Below, piece after piece: positions 18,570 through 28,072 of a stretch of 48,736 bases of DNA (position 1 is the first letter of the stretch; each line of letters begins with the position of its first letter). The notes under the pieces were generated by a model. The model was not told where the DNA came from and did no database searches. It saw only the letters and a list, made by a program, of their open reading frames with translations. Source of the stretch: Ureibacillus manganicus DSM 26584. Lineage in GTDB: Bacteria; Bacillota; Bacilli; Bacillales_A; Planococcaceae. The stretch spans positions 1 to 48,736 of the forward strand of contig NZ_JPVN01000023.1 of the NCBI RefSeq assembly GCF_000772945.1, written 5' to 3'. The position numbers and the translations under genes are program-made.

Positions 18570-20162
18570 ATGAGTAAAAACGTACAAACTTTTTTACAAA
18601 AGTTTAATGATCAAATACAACTATTGATGAGAGATGGCGCAGAAGCTAGTTGGATGGCACAAACTACAGGTGACCCAAAATGGGCAGCTAAACAAAGTGA
18701 GGCAAGAACGAAACTTAGCTTATTATTCTCTAAAAAGGAAACCTATGAGGAAACAAAAAACTATTTAGAATATGAAAACTTAACAGATATTGAGAAACGA
18801 CAACTAGAGATTATATTAGATAGAATAAAAGGAAATCTACTACCGGAGGAAGTTCTTGCAGACTTATCAAAGCGCTCCTCTGACTTAAATCTTATGTTTA
18901 ACTCATATATCCCTGAGGTAGAAGGCAAGAAATATTCAGCAAATGAGATTCGAAACGTTCTAATCAACAGTACTGATCAGGAGCTTCGTAAAAAAGTATG
19001 GTATGCAAGTAAGGAAGTTGGAAAGATTGTCGAAAAGGATCTTCTAGAGCTTGTAAAAAAGCGAAATGAAGCTGCTAGATTGCTAGGATACGAGAATCAT
19101 TACCAAATGAGTTTTGCCCTTCAAGATTTGGATCAGCAAGAAGTATTTTCAATTTTTAATGATTTAATCACACAATCAGATAGTGCTTATCGTTCAATGA
19201 AAAAGGAATTAGATGAAAGATTAGCCGATAAATTTGGGATTACTCCTTCTGAAATTCGCCCTTGGCATTATGTGGATCCATTCTTCCAAGAAGCACCACC
19301 ATCTGAGAAAACAAACTTAGATTCATTCTATAAGGGTAAAGATATTTTACAGAAAACGACGGATACTTTCTTATCTATGGGAATTGAAATTTCTGATTTA
19401 TATGAGAAAAGTGACTTATATCCACGTGAAAAGAAAAATCCTACTGCTTTCTGTACAGATATGGACCGTGAAGGAGATGTAAGAGTCCTTTGTAATCTTG
19501 AAGAAAATTCCTATTGGATGGAGACAAACTTACACGAATTTGGGCATGCAGCCTATTTTAAATATATTGACCGGGAGCTTCCATTTATCTTACGAGCACC
19601 AAGCCATATTTTAACAACAGAAGCCATTGCTATGCTGTTTGGTAAAATGGGCAAAGATCCAAGATGGTTGCGCCAGTTTTTAAATATCAATGAGGAGACT
19701 ATTCAAGAACTTTCTCCTGAACTAGAAAAATTCCAAAAGTTATCTATGTTAATTGCTGGTAGATGGATTATTACATTTGTCTACTTTGAAAAGGAATTGT
19801 ACGAAAATCCTGATCAAGATTTAAATACTTTATGGTGGGATATTGTAAGTCGCGTTCAATTAGTGACTCCTCCAGATTCAACTGACCAACCTGACTGGGC
19901 TGCAAAAATACACTTTACATTAGCTCCCGTATATTATCAAAACTACTTACTTGGTGAGCTAATGGCTGCACAATTGCAACGTTATATTGAGAACACTATA
20001 TCCCCTGATATCTTTACAAAGGCTACTGGTGATATGTTAATAAATCAATATTTCAAGACAGGTGCTTTATACAAATGGAATGAGAAAATTAGCAAAATAA
20101 CTGGTGAAAAGTTAAACCCTTCTCATTTTTGTGAGCTATATTGCCAAATTGACGAAAAGTAA
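18570..20162 (+). CDS. M2/M3-type zinc metallopeptidase
   Basis: A 530-aa gluzincin peptidase with the HExxH motif HEFGH (322-326) and third zinc ligand Glu351 in TTEAIAMLFG. The fold is the mostly helical thimet/ACE type: long helices N-terminally (KLSLLFSKKETYEETKNYLE) and a C-terminal SHFCELYCQI. Length and the H-E-F-G-H...E-A-I-A spacing fit the bacterial M2-like/M3 oligoendopeptidase group, which trims small peptides in the cytoplasm. No signal peptide. RBS AAAGGATG. It is a single gene ending at its own terminator. Whether it is M2-like or PepF-like needs a profile search. Confidence 0.82.
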   Translation: MSKNVQTFLQKFNDQIQLLMRDGAEASWMAQTTGDPKWAAKQSEARTKLSLLFSKKETYEETKNYLEYENLTDIEKRQLEIILDRIKGNLLPEEVLADLSKRSSDLNLMFNSYIPEVEGKKYSANEIRNVLINSTDQELRKKVWYASKEVGKIVEKDLLELVKKRNEAARLLGYENHYQMSFALQDLDQQEVFSIFNDLITQSDSAYRSMKKELDERLADKFGITPSEIRPWHYVDPFFQEAPPSEKTNLDSFYKGKDILQKTTDTFLSMGIEISDLYEKSDLYPREKKNPTAFCTDMDREGDVRVLCNLEENSYWMETNLHEFGHAAYFKYIDRELPFILRAPSHILTTEAIAMLFGKMGKDPRWLRQFLNINEETIQELSPELEKFQKLSMLIAGRWIITFVYFEKELYENPDQDLNTLWWDIVSRVQLVTPPDSTDQPDWAAKIHFTLAPVYYQNYLLGELMAAQLQRYIENTISPDIFTKATGDMLINQYFKTGALYKWNEKISKITGEKLNPSHFCELYCQIDEK

Positions 20163-20188
20163 AAAATAAATAATTTTTGTAGATAAAA

Positions 20189-20225
20189 ACGAAGTAGCAA
20201 ATTGTGCTACTTCGTTGTATTTTTT
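20189..20225 (+). terminator. Terminator of the metallopeptidase gene
   Basis: A perfect 11-bp stem, ACGAAGTAGCA (20189-20199) / TGCTACTTCGT (20205-20215), followed by a U-rich tract on plus. Confidence 0.85.
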
Positions 20226-20279
20226 ATGTGGTGTTTATTATTATTTAATGTAATTAATTAGTTTCTAGCAATCTATCTA

Positions 20280-20948
20280 TTACTGTGCATAGTCTCCAGT
20301 ATAATTCACAAGAGATACATCATTGACTCCATCGATTTCACTAATAACATGGACAAAGTTTGTATTATCGTCACGTAAAGTAATTTCTACAGTTAATTCT
20401 GTATAACCTTTCCGAACTGTTTTTGACTTTAATTTTGTATTAAGCTTCCTAAGCTCCGACCTTAAAGAACCTACAGCTTCATCAGTATGACGAATAATGA
20501 GTAAAAACGATTGTTCTCTAATTTTATGTCTGGACAATAGCACCACAACAGCGCCAATCACTAAAGAGCCCCCTATTGCGAGCGGATATATGCGGGCACC
20601 ACAAGCAATACCAGCTGAAAGAGCCCAAAACATATACACAATATCAAGTGGATCTTTTACAGCTGTTCTAAAACGTACAATACTCAGTGCTCCAACCATA
20701 CCGAGGGACAAAATAATATTTGTACTAATCGTCATAATAACTAGCGATGTAATCATTGTCATTAGTACAAATGAAATATTGTAATTATAACTGTAAACGA
20801 CGCCACGGAATGTTTTTTTGTAAACCCAAAAGATAAACATACCTATTAAAAACGCAAAGAGTAGACCGAAAATCATATTCACATAAGATATTGAGCGAAA
20901 TGCTTCTAACTGTAAAACACTATTCTTAAAAAAATCCTCAAAACTCAT
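20280..20948 (-). CDS. DUF4956 membrane protein, last gene of the pel operon
   Basis: A 222-aa DUF4956 protein with an N-terminal block of four to five membrane helices (about 20-145) and a cytoplasmic C-terminal domain of ferredoxin-like appearance (about 148-222). A conserved-looking GMVGALSIVRFRTAVKDPLD loop joins two helices, as in the family. Function unknown. It is the seventh gene of the minus-strand pel operon, 21 bp after the VTC gene. DUF4956, VTC and CotH proteins often sit together in bacterial genomes, which suggests that they act jointly at the membrane. Confidence 0.85.
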   Translation of the reverse strand: MSFEDFFKNSVLQLEAFRSISYVNMIFGLLFAFLIGMFIFWVYKKTFRGVVYSYNYNISFVLMTMITSLVIMTISTNIILSLGMVGALSIVRFRTAVKDPLDIVYMFWALSAGIACGARIYPLAIGGSLVIGAVVVLLSRHKIREQSFLLIIRHTDEAVGSLRSELRKLNTKLKSKTVRKGYTELTVEITLRDDNTNFVHVISEIDGVNDVSLVNYTGDYAQ

Positions 20949-20969
20949 ATCTTTTCCACCACCCGAACT

Positions 20970-21680
20970 TTATTCTTTAAAATGTTGAATTGCTCTTTCT
21001 TTACACAGTACATATTTCGAAATTGTGGATCGGATATGACTCTTAGGCTGTAATATTTGGCGAATATGATCCGGCAGAAAGGAATCGAACTTCACTTCCA
21101 AAATCGTTAGTTCTGTCGGAAGTACTTCTTCCAATACTAATTGAGGATTAAATAAATCTATCGTATTAATACCCGCTGATAATTTTTTATCAAACGTAAT
21201 ACGAACATTACCCCATTCGTGTATATAAGCCTCACGCCAATAATCTACAATGACACTTGGCTGAAAGTGATATGTGTTTAAAGCAATATAAAATTCATGT
21301 AGTAATTTTTCTTTCCTTTGCAACAAAAAGCTATAATCTCCTTCTAACACTTTTTTGTACTCATCAAGCGTTATTGAAGCAGATTCTTTGTATACGTAAT
21401 CTCCTCGTTTGTTCTTTCGTTCTAGATTAATAACCTTGTCATTTCCATTGTAAATTCGAATTCGGAATTTCTCTCTTCTAAAAATACCATCATTTTTTAG
21501 TTGCAATGCACTTCTTAACGGATCATCAAAATATAAGCTACGAATATTGTAGCCATCAGGGCTGACAGAGTGAGGGTCTAACGGAAGAACTGTAGCTATT
21601 TTATTTCTCAAAGTCAAATAATCATGAAGGTATAAATAATATTTTTGCTCCGTTCTATATTTTTGATCACGATTCTGCAA
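20970..21680 (-). CDS. VTC-domain (polyphosphate polymerase-like) protein
   Basis: A 236-aa protein made of a VTC domain, the tunnel-shaped catalytic fold of yeast Vtc4 that makes polyphosphate from ATP. Fold landmarks visible are YRTEQKYYL, YNIRSLYFDD, REKFRIRIYNG, INLERKNKRGDYVYKES, VIVDYWREAYI, VRITFDKKL and LTILEVKFDSFLP. They supply the basic and acidic residues that line the tunnel (paired R-x-R, E/K, E-x-K). Bacterial VTC-only proteins next to CotH and DUF4956 have no proven substrate to my knowledge. There is 1 nt between the PelG-CotH stop and this start, so translation is probably coupled. A role in making or transferring phosphate for polysaccharide modification is inference. Confidence 0.87.
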   Translation of the reverse strand: MQNRDQKYRTEQKYYLYLHDYLTLRNKIATVLPLDPHSVSPDGYNIRSLYFDDPLRSALQLKNDGIFRREKFRIRIYNGNDKVINLERKNKRGDYVYKESASITLDEYKKVLEGDYSFLLQRKEKLLHEFYIALNTYHFQPSVIVDYWREAYIHEWGNVRITFDKKLSAGINTIDLFNPQLVLEEVLPTELTILEVKFDSFLPDHIRQILQPKSHIRSTISKYVLCKERAIQHFKE

Positions 21681-21681
21681 T

Positions 21682-24600
21682 CTACTTCACCTCAAATTCC
21701 CTTATACCGTCTCTACTTTTATCTTCTTCATCAAGTACAAAATCAAAGGCGTCTTGTCGATTCCCCTTGTGATCTCTTACACCAGATTTCCAATAATATT
21801 TTCCAGCTGGCAGTTTATCAATTTCTATGAAATTTACTGTTAAATCTTTTTGTTCATACACGATATCTGTAAAGTCTAAGTTCTTCGAAATTGTAAAATC
21901 ATAGAATAGCTCATCATCTTGTAAGTCAAATGAGATTTCCCATGTGAATTTCAATTTCCCCCCTAAATCTTCAACTTCATCCATGTAGTATGGCTTTGGT
22001 TTTTCGATGTCCTCATAAAATCGTTTTATGCTTTCTTCTGGGGTTTGCAGAATGATATTTAATTCCTCATTATAATTGAGTACATTATTTGGTAAAAAGT
22101 TTATATCGGGCTGACGGTATAGAAAAGGCTCGACAATCTCTTGATAACTCTTTAATTGCGCTTCAATTGTATCCTTATTAATATATTGTGTATGCAATTC
22201 TTCAACCTTAGCTTTTAATTTCTCTACATTACCTTCTTTTCTAAAATACCGGTTAGCTAAAATTTGCCCCCAAAAGTTACTGATCCCATTTTGGTAGGAA
22301 CGTATATTATTAGTTCGTCTTTGTTGCTCCCATCCACCATCATAGTCCCAAGGGAGAAAATACCACTTATTGCTATTGATAGGTGAATAAAGATAGAAGT
22401 TATTTGCATCCGTATCCATATTATCCATTAAAATATTAATAGCTACCCACGTTAAAAAATTATCTTCATCAAAATGCTCATTCATTATTTCCTCAATTGG
22501 CAAACTTAAATTATTCACATCTTCAAGCATTTTGATGAGTTTCCCATGTTCTTCTCGACCTTTTATTTCTAATATGGATTCAAAATTCTCCTTGTTAAAA
22601 TTAGGGTCCGTTTCTTCTTTTATCTTCTCTTCATATCTATTAAATTCAAAAAAAGTAACTTTATATAAATAAGCATTTGGATCAAGCATATGTGATTTCA
22701 AAAACATCTTATTCGGTTGTTCTACATGGGTGAATAAACCGTAATCCTCATAAGGTGCATCTTTTAAACCCGTTGATAAATCCTTTACATATAAATGGAT
22801 AAACTGAGTTCTCAAACTCGTGATATTTGGAATTTGTTCCATTAAATCAAAACTTAACTTATTTTTTATCCGTGAAAAGTCATTGCTATGTTTATTTAAA
22901 TTAATTGTTCGCTGGTCTAAATATAATCCTGCTTCTTCATTTAACTTTATTCGAAACGATTTTTGTTGCAAATACCAAGCAGTATTTCCACGAAGTTCAA
23001 TAGTCGCATTTTTATTTGTAGTACCGTATCCAAACATCCCTGAACTCGGTCCATTTTCGTCGCTATACCCTTCTTGTACGAGTATCGGTAATTTTTTTGA
23101 ATCTGCCTTCTCTGGCTGACGATTAAGTGCGTACCAATCGAACGGTTCACCTGCGTCTTCATTAGGTAAAACGGTGATATACAAAGTTTTCAAAGACGAA
23201 TCATCATCACGTTCGTAAACCTTTTTATCTTCCGAAAACACAGAAGTCGCTTCATCAGGCATTAAAGCACGATTAATGATATTATTTCCACCATCCAAAT
23301 CTTCCTTCTGCGAATCGTTTTCTAATCCAGTACATGCCGAAAGTAGCAATATCGAAATGAGGAGAATAAAAGTAGTCGTAAAGGGTTTACTAAATTGCTT
23401 ATGCTTTTTGCGAGCAGTTTTTACGGTAATGGGCTGAGCACAAAATGTATAATAATCAATATTTCGCAGAATATATAGTAATCTAGCTATCACTAGTCCT
23501 AATGCAATACCTGATGCTATAAACATCCCTAACCCATCACTTTCTAATTGCATCATCCAATAGCTACAAATAATATTTAAAACAACAAATATGAAACTAA
23601 TTCCTAGTACTCCTTTCCGATCATCAAAATACATTAAAATATGTGTTAGTACAAAATAGATAATAAATAAAAAATACGCTAATGTTAAAATGATAAACAA
23701 ATCCAATTGTTCCATAGTAAATCCGATCATCGGTAAAAACTTAATACCAAAAGCAATCGATAGAATTGTAAATAATAATTGAATCTCCATGAGCACACTA
23801 ATTTCTTTCACAAGTGTTTTCTGCATTTGTTGCTTGGCAGTAGTGATATCACGAATTGTTCCGCCATGTATAATATTCAAATAATATAAGCGGAATTTCT
23901 CATAAAAAGCAGTTTCTACAGAAACAACAAATGTCACAAATGTCGGTAATACAGATATAAATGCATAGAATACAGCTGTATCATAGTATGGCATAATAAG
24001 AAATTGGTCTGCTATTACACTACGATTTGGTCCTAACCAATAAACAAAGTTATGTAAATATATTCCTGAATAAAGAAAACAGCCAGCAAAAAACAATGAT
24101 GCATACTTTTTGAAATAACTTAAGAACTCAAAAAAGTATTTTTGCTCTGCTTGTGGGAATTTTTGTTCAAAGTGGAAATTGGTAAGAATCACCATAATTA
24201 AAAACCCTATATCTAATCCAAATAACGCTGAAGTACTAGAGTCCATTATTGTAACATTTGAAATAAGCCACCCGCTACACAATGCAACAACTGTCCCAAT
24301 AGCAAACCCTCGTACAATTCGCATATAATCTTTCAATGCTGATAAAAAGACACCTTGAATCCAAACAATAATGAGAATCATAATAAAGAAATATGCTGCT
24401 ATCTTGTAAATCCAATTTGCCGATATTCCACTCAAAAATAATAGTGCTACTACCGCCACAATTGGTAACATAACAATCAATGATCCATAGTATGAGGACA
24501 TTAAACGTGTGTATTTTTTCTCATACAACATATCTGCTGAGTAACGTGTAAGCACCATGGAAATGCCACTTGTAAACACAATAGAAAAAATAAAACAATA

Positions 24601-24804
24601 GGATACTGTAGCAATATATAGTTGCCAATCCAAATAATTCATGTTATCGGTAGATGTAACTTTTTGCATTGCAACAATAAGAATCATGCTCAAAATCATA
24701 GGCCCGACTGTCGTTAAAGAGGAATAAGCATACGCCTTCAGATGGTTCATTAGCCCCTGTTCACGAAATAACTTTCTAAGCTCAAATCCTATTCCTGCCA
24801 TCAT
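21682..24804 (-). CDS. pelG: PelG-CotH fusion: Pel flippase joined to CotH kinase domain
   Basis: A 1040-aa fusion. Residues 1 to about 455 are PelG, the MOP-type transporter thought to move Pel polymer across the membrane, opening with the family signature MAGIGFELRKLF and holding about 12 helices; PelG alone is usually about 450-490 aa. At 475-491 comes a further hydrophobic stretch ending LLSAC (Cys491), a lipoprotein-type lipobox, followed by TGLENDSQ. Residues about 535-850 are a CotH kinase domain: ELRGNTAWYLQQKSFRIKLN, DFSRIKNKLSFDLM, MDNMDTDANNFYLY and WYFLPWDYDGGW. A beta-rich tail (940-1040) follows. CotH phosphorylates coat proteins in B. subtilis spores. Either the fusion stays whole, with CotH outside the membrane, or signal peptidase II cuts before Cys491 and frees a lipidated CotH. 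It overlaps pelF by 23 nt. Confidence 0.88.
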   Translation of the reverse strand: MMAGIGFELRKLFREQGLMNHLKAYAYSSLTTVGPMILSMILIVAMQKVTSTDNMNYLDWQLYIATVSYCFIFSIVFTSGISMVLTRYSADMLYEKKYTRLMSSYYGSLIVMLPIVAVVALLFLSGISANWIYKIAAYFFIMILIIVWIQGVFLSALKDYMRIVRGFAIGTVVALCSGWLISNVTIMDSSTSALFGLDIGFLIMVILTNFHFEQKFPQAEQKYFFEFLSYFKKYASLFFAGCFLYSGIYLHNFVYWLGPNRSVIADQFLIMPYYDTAVFYAFISVLPTFVTFVVSVETAFYEKFRLYYLNIIHGGTIRDITTAKQQMQKTLVKEISVLMEIQLLFTILSIAFGIKFLPMIGFTMEQLDLFIILTLAYFLFIIYFVLTHILMYFDDRKGVLGISFIFVVLNIICSYWMMQLESDGLGMFIASGIALGLVIARLLYILRNIDYYTFCAQPITVKTARKKHKQFSKPFTTTFILLISILLLSACTGLENDSQKEDLDGGNNIINRALMPDEATSVFSEDKKVYERDDDSSLKTLYITVLPNEDAGEPFDWYALNRQPEKADSKKLPILVQEGYSDENGPSSGMFGYGTTNKNATIELRGNTAWYLQQKSFRIKLNEEAGLYLDQRTINLNKHSNDFSRIKNKLSFDLMEQIPNITSLRTQFIHLYVKDLSTGLKDAPYEDYGLFTHVEQPNKMFLKSHMLDPNAYLYKVTFFEFNRYEEKIKEETDPNFNKENFESILEIKGREEHGKLIKMLEDVNNLSLPIEEIMNEHFDEDNFLTWVAINILMDNMDTDANNFYLYSPINSNKWYFLPWDYDGGWEQQRRTNNIRSYQNGISNFWGQILANRYFRKEGNVEKLKAKVEELHTQYINKDTIEAQLKSYQEIVEPFLYRQPDINFLPNNVLNYNEELNIILQTPEESIKRFYEDIEKPKPYYMDEVEDLGGKLKFTWEISFDLQDDELFYDFTISKNLDFTDIVYEQKDLTVNFIEIDKLPAGKYYWKSGVRDHKGNRQDAFDFVLDEEDKSRDGIREFEVK

Positions 24805-26215
24805 TTCCTCCCCCTATTCTGTCGTATAAATTACGATATTTTTTTATGACATCTTCTTGTCTATAAAACATCTCTACACGTTTATATGCATTGCGTCCCA
24901 TTTCGTGGCGTAATTTTTCATCTTTATATAGCGTAATAGCCGCATGTGCTAACTCTTCATAGTGCATAACTGGTACAACAAAACCAGATGCGCCTATCCT
25001 ATCATCTAATCCTTCTATTAACTCTCTACAGCTACCAACATCAGTTGCAACAACTGGTTTACCCGCAGCCATAGCTTCGAGTATCGATAATGGCTGACCT
25101 TCACTAATGCTCGTCAACATTAATAGATCCATCTTTCCAATATAATCTTTTATCTGAACTGAGCCTGTAAACTCAACATCCTCAAGCTCCAATAATTCTA
25201 TTAGCTGCAGACATTCTTCATAATACTCCTGGTTTTCCTCATAAGGACCCATTACAAAAAATTTGGCGTTTGGTATTTCATGCTTTATGATTGAAAAACT
25301 TTGCAACAATGTCTTAATGTCTTTAATAGGTACAACACGAACAATTGCACCAATATAATACAAAGATTCTGGTTTCTCAGTAGGCAAACCTTTATATTCT
25401 AATACTTTTACACCGTTTGGAATAATTTCTATTTTTTCCTCCGCGCATCCTAATTCCATTTCAATTTCCTTATTACGTCCAAATAATGTTGTCACCCAAT
25501 CTGAATGACTATAAGCACTGGCAGAAAGTCGATAAAAATATTGAATCCACAAATCTTTAAAATAACCTTTTACCCAGTCTGCCTTTATTATCTCTTCTTC
25601 CCGCTCACGAGAATAAATACCATGTTCAGTTAGAAGATAAGGCTTCCGATAAACCACCTTCGTGACTGCTCCGATAATTCCTGCATAGCCAGTTGATACA
25701 CTATGATAAAGATCTGCCTGAGGAATATCTTCTCGTATAGTAATAAAAAGTGGCAAAATCATTGAGCGTACAGTCCAAAACATTTCAGTGAAAGGAACTA
25801 ACGGATACTTTTCCTCACATAATTCTTGTAAAATATCAAAAAAATCACGGCTCGTTAAAAAGTCGGAAACATTCCGAAACCGGGTACTTCGCAACATCTT
25901 AATAAAACCTGCCCAATCGATATCTCCCTCTGCTCCAAGTAATGCCTTTACATTATGTTTTTCCTTCTCAGATAGTTTAAAATTTCTACCCCATTTACTA
26001 TCTTCCTCTAAATAGGAATCGAGAAAAGTTTCTTTGACTTCTACAACATTGTCAGGTAATTGATACTTAAACTTTCCTTTTTGCTTCTTTTCCGCAACAA
26101 TTGCATAGATTACGAACTCATGCTCGGGCATTCCCTGAATTATACTTTGGATCCAACTGGATACGCCTCCTGTAACATAAGGGTAAGAGCCTTCAGCAAT
26201 TATGCAAATTTTCAT
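24782..26215 (-). CDS. pelF: PelF glycosyltransferase
   Basis: A 477-aa cytosolic GT4-family glycosyltransferase, the Pel polymerase that uses UDP-activated amino sugars. It opens with ICIIAEGSYPYVTGGVSSW, near identical in style to PelF, and has the N-terminal insert typical of PelF. The nucleotide-sugar-binding half shows IPNGVKVLEY, GAIVRVVPIKDIKTLL, EFTGSVQIKDYI and the EX7E motif in SEGQPLSILEAMAAGKPVVATDVG. It sits 4 nt after the deacetylase gene and overlaps the PelG fusion by 23 nt, so it is translationally coupled. Confidence 0.92.
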   Translation of the reverse strand: MKICIIAEGSYPYVTGGVSSWIQSIIQGMPEHEFVIYAIVAEKKQKGKFKYQLPDNVVEVKETFLDSYLEEDSKWGRNFKLSEKEKHNVKALLGAEGDIDWAGFIKMLRSTRFRNVSDFLTSRDFFDILQELCEEKYPLVPFTEMFWTVRSMILPLFITIREDIPQADLYHSVSTGYAGIIGAVTKVVYRKPYLLTEHGIYSREREEEIIKADWVKGYFKDLWIQYFYRLSASAYSHSDWVTTLFGRNKEIEMELGCAEEKIEIIPNGVKVLEYKGLPTEKPESLYYIGAIVRVVPIKDIKTLLQSFSIIKHEIPNAKFFVMGPYEENQEYYEECLQLIELLELEDVEFTGSVQIKDYIGKMDLLMLTSISEGQPLSILEAMAAGKPVVATDVGSCRELIEGLDDRIGASGFVVPVMHYEELAHAAITLYKDEKLRHEMGRNAYKRVEMFYRQEDVIKKYRNLYDRIGGGNDGRNRI

Positions 26216-26219
26216 CGTA

Positions 26220-28070
26220 TCACCCGCCTAATCCAATAGAAAAGTTCTTATTGAATGCTGTTACTAGATATATGTCTTTATCAATTTTTTCTACGATACA
26301 GTGCTCCAGCATTTTAATTTTTTTATCTGTCCTTAATATAAAGTACTGTTCAGCTGATTCTGATGTAGTAGTAACTTGTAGTTTATTCTTATCTTTCGTA
26401 ACATCCATGTCACTTTGAAGCTGGTTAGCAACACTAACTGCTGCTTGCGTTGAAGTAATACTTCGTAACCATGGATAGGTACTATGCAATCTTTCTAATA
26501 AGTCTTCAAAATCTTTATACAAACTTTCCCACGTTTGCTGACGACCTCGTTCCTTGTCTAACAAATCATCTGGATGGATAAAGTGTGAAAACACACCTAT
26601 TGATGTAATTGTATTCGCCTCTAGCCATTTATTATATTCCGTGTCAAAGTAACCAGAAGTAACCCTTGGCATTTCAATAATGCCATCGGATGTAATTTGA
26701 AATTCTTGTACATATGAACGTTCAAAAGGATCTGTCATGTATAAAGATGAAATAACCGCTAAATTTGGCCATGTATCTACTAACGCTTGTCTTCCTTCTG
26801 AACTTAGGACATTGGAAGGAGGAACATATGACATAACATTATAGTTAGGAAAAGCTCGTTTAATATATTGTAAAACCGTTCGAATTGATTCTTTCATATC
26901 CTCCGAAGTTTGCCACTCATTATAGTCAAAATAGTCGGCTATTTGCGGATCCATTTGCAATGATTGGTGATTATATCCGTGGATCCCAATCTCACCACCA
27001 CTTTTAATAACTTCTCTACCGTATCCGATTAAATTATGCAATTCCTCATCTTCCCGAGATTGAAAAGGCCCTATTACATCATCACCGTACGTTTGGATGA
27101 CCATAGCTGTATATTTAATGTCATTTAATTTAGCAACCCTAATCATTTGTGGCCACCAAATATTTTGAAAAAAAGTTGTAATATCCATTTGATAATCCTT
27201 ATAAATCACATCATTAATCCCCTGAGGAATTGGTGCTGGAAAATCATCTATATAAAATAATTTCGTATTAAAGATTGGGTAAATATAATCTGGCTCCAAC
27301 ATACTAATTCCACCAGCAATAAGCCCTCTCGATTCCTTTGTATCTAGGCTGCTACCATTGAAAACAAGGAACGCCCCATCTCCAAATGTTTTTTTCCACA
27401 TTAACGGGGTGTGATTAATCGTTGTTGCTAATAATTCTGCAGAATCTTCTATCTCACCTATCAAGACATCGTTATAAATGAAATCCCCATCATATTGAAT
27501 CCCTTTTTGGTTAATCAGCACATTAGAAGTAAGTTCAATTCCATATTCACCTTTAAGGTAAGAAAAATTTAAAAAACCTAATTTACGATATATTTGATTG
27601 AATACAGGTGAAGGGTTATCTAAACGCATGACATACATGTATCCACCATCTTCGACATAGTCAATAATCGATTGTATTTCAGATTCAACTCTATTCAATG
27701 ATGATGTCATTAGAATTGCCTGACACTCACTTACATCTACATCGTTGATATCCAAATCAACTGTTGTATATGGTTGTTGCATATACTCCAAAACTTGCAG
27801 GGAATTATCTTTAATTCCTACACTTAACGTATCTCGACTATCGTACAAAACACAATAATTTCGGTCACTAATCGCAGTAGTAGTAGAAGGTTCTTCATTA
27901 AGCGAAGCTAGATATTTTTGTTTCACTTGCTGATATTGTTGATGCACATTTTCATTATGGCTAAATTCTAATACAAACTTCGACCTCGCAAATTGCGATG
28001 CTACTGCAAGAAGTAATACAAATAGCAATATGATGTAAATATTACGATGTAACTTTACGCCCTTTTTCAT
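26220..28070 (-). CDS. DUF2194 polysaccharide deacetylase, PelA-deacetylase-like
   Basis: A 616-aa membrane-anchored, extracellular protein with an N-terminal signal anchor (about 9-27) and a DUF2194 body. The N-terminal half looks like a Rossmann-type sensor or scaffold region (YCVLYDSRDT... DVSECQAILMTS). The second half is a CE4-like deacetylase barrel: YIDDFPAPIP (D275, D276), GEIGIHGYNHQSL (His364, His368), SYVPPSN and SHFIHPDD (His496, His499). In Pseudomonas PelA combines a hydrolase and a deacetylase; Gram-positive pel clusters carry the deacetylase alone, as seems true here. It would remove acetyl groups from Pel outside the cell, giving the polymer its positive charge. There are 2 nt to the PelE-like gene and 4 nt to pelF. 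Confidence 0.82.
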   Translation of the reverse strand: MKKGVKLHRNIYIILLFVLLLAVASQFARSKFVLEFSHNENVHQQYQQVKQKYLASLNEEPSTTTAISDRNYCVLYDSRDTLSVGIKDNSLQVLEYMQQPYTTVDLDINDVDVSECQAILMTSSLNRVESEIQSIIDYVEDGGYMYVMRLDNPSPVFNQIYRKLGFLNFSYLKGEYGIELTSNVLINQKGIQYDGDFIYNDVLIGEIEDSAELLATTINHTPLMWKKTFGDGAFLVFNGSSLDTKESRGLIAGGISMLEPDYIYPIFNTKLFYIDDFPAPIPQGINDVIYKDYQMDITTFFQNIWWPQMIRVAKLNDIKYTAMVIQTYGDDVIGPFQSREDEELHNLIGYGREVIKSGGEIGIHGYNHQSLQMDPQIADYFDYNEWQTSEDMKESIRTVLQYIKRAFPNYNVMSYVPPSNVLSSEGRQALVDTWPNLAVISSLYMTDPFERSYVQEFQITSDGIIEMPRVTSGYFDTEYNKWLEANTITSIGVFSHFIHPDDLLDKERGRQQTWESLYKDFEDLLERLHSTYPWLRSITSTQAAVSVANQLQSDMDVTKDKNKLQVTTTSESAEQYFILRTDKKIKMLEHCIVEKIDKDIYLVTAFNKNFSIGLGG

Positions 28071-28072
28071 CT

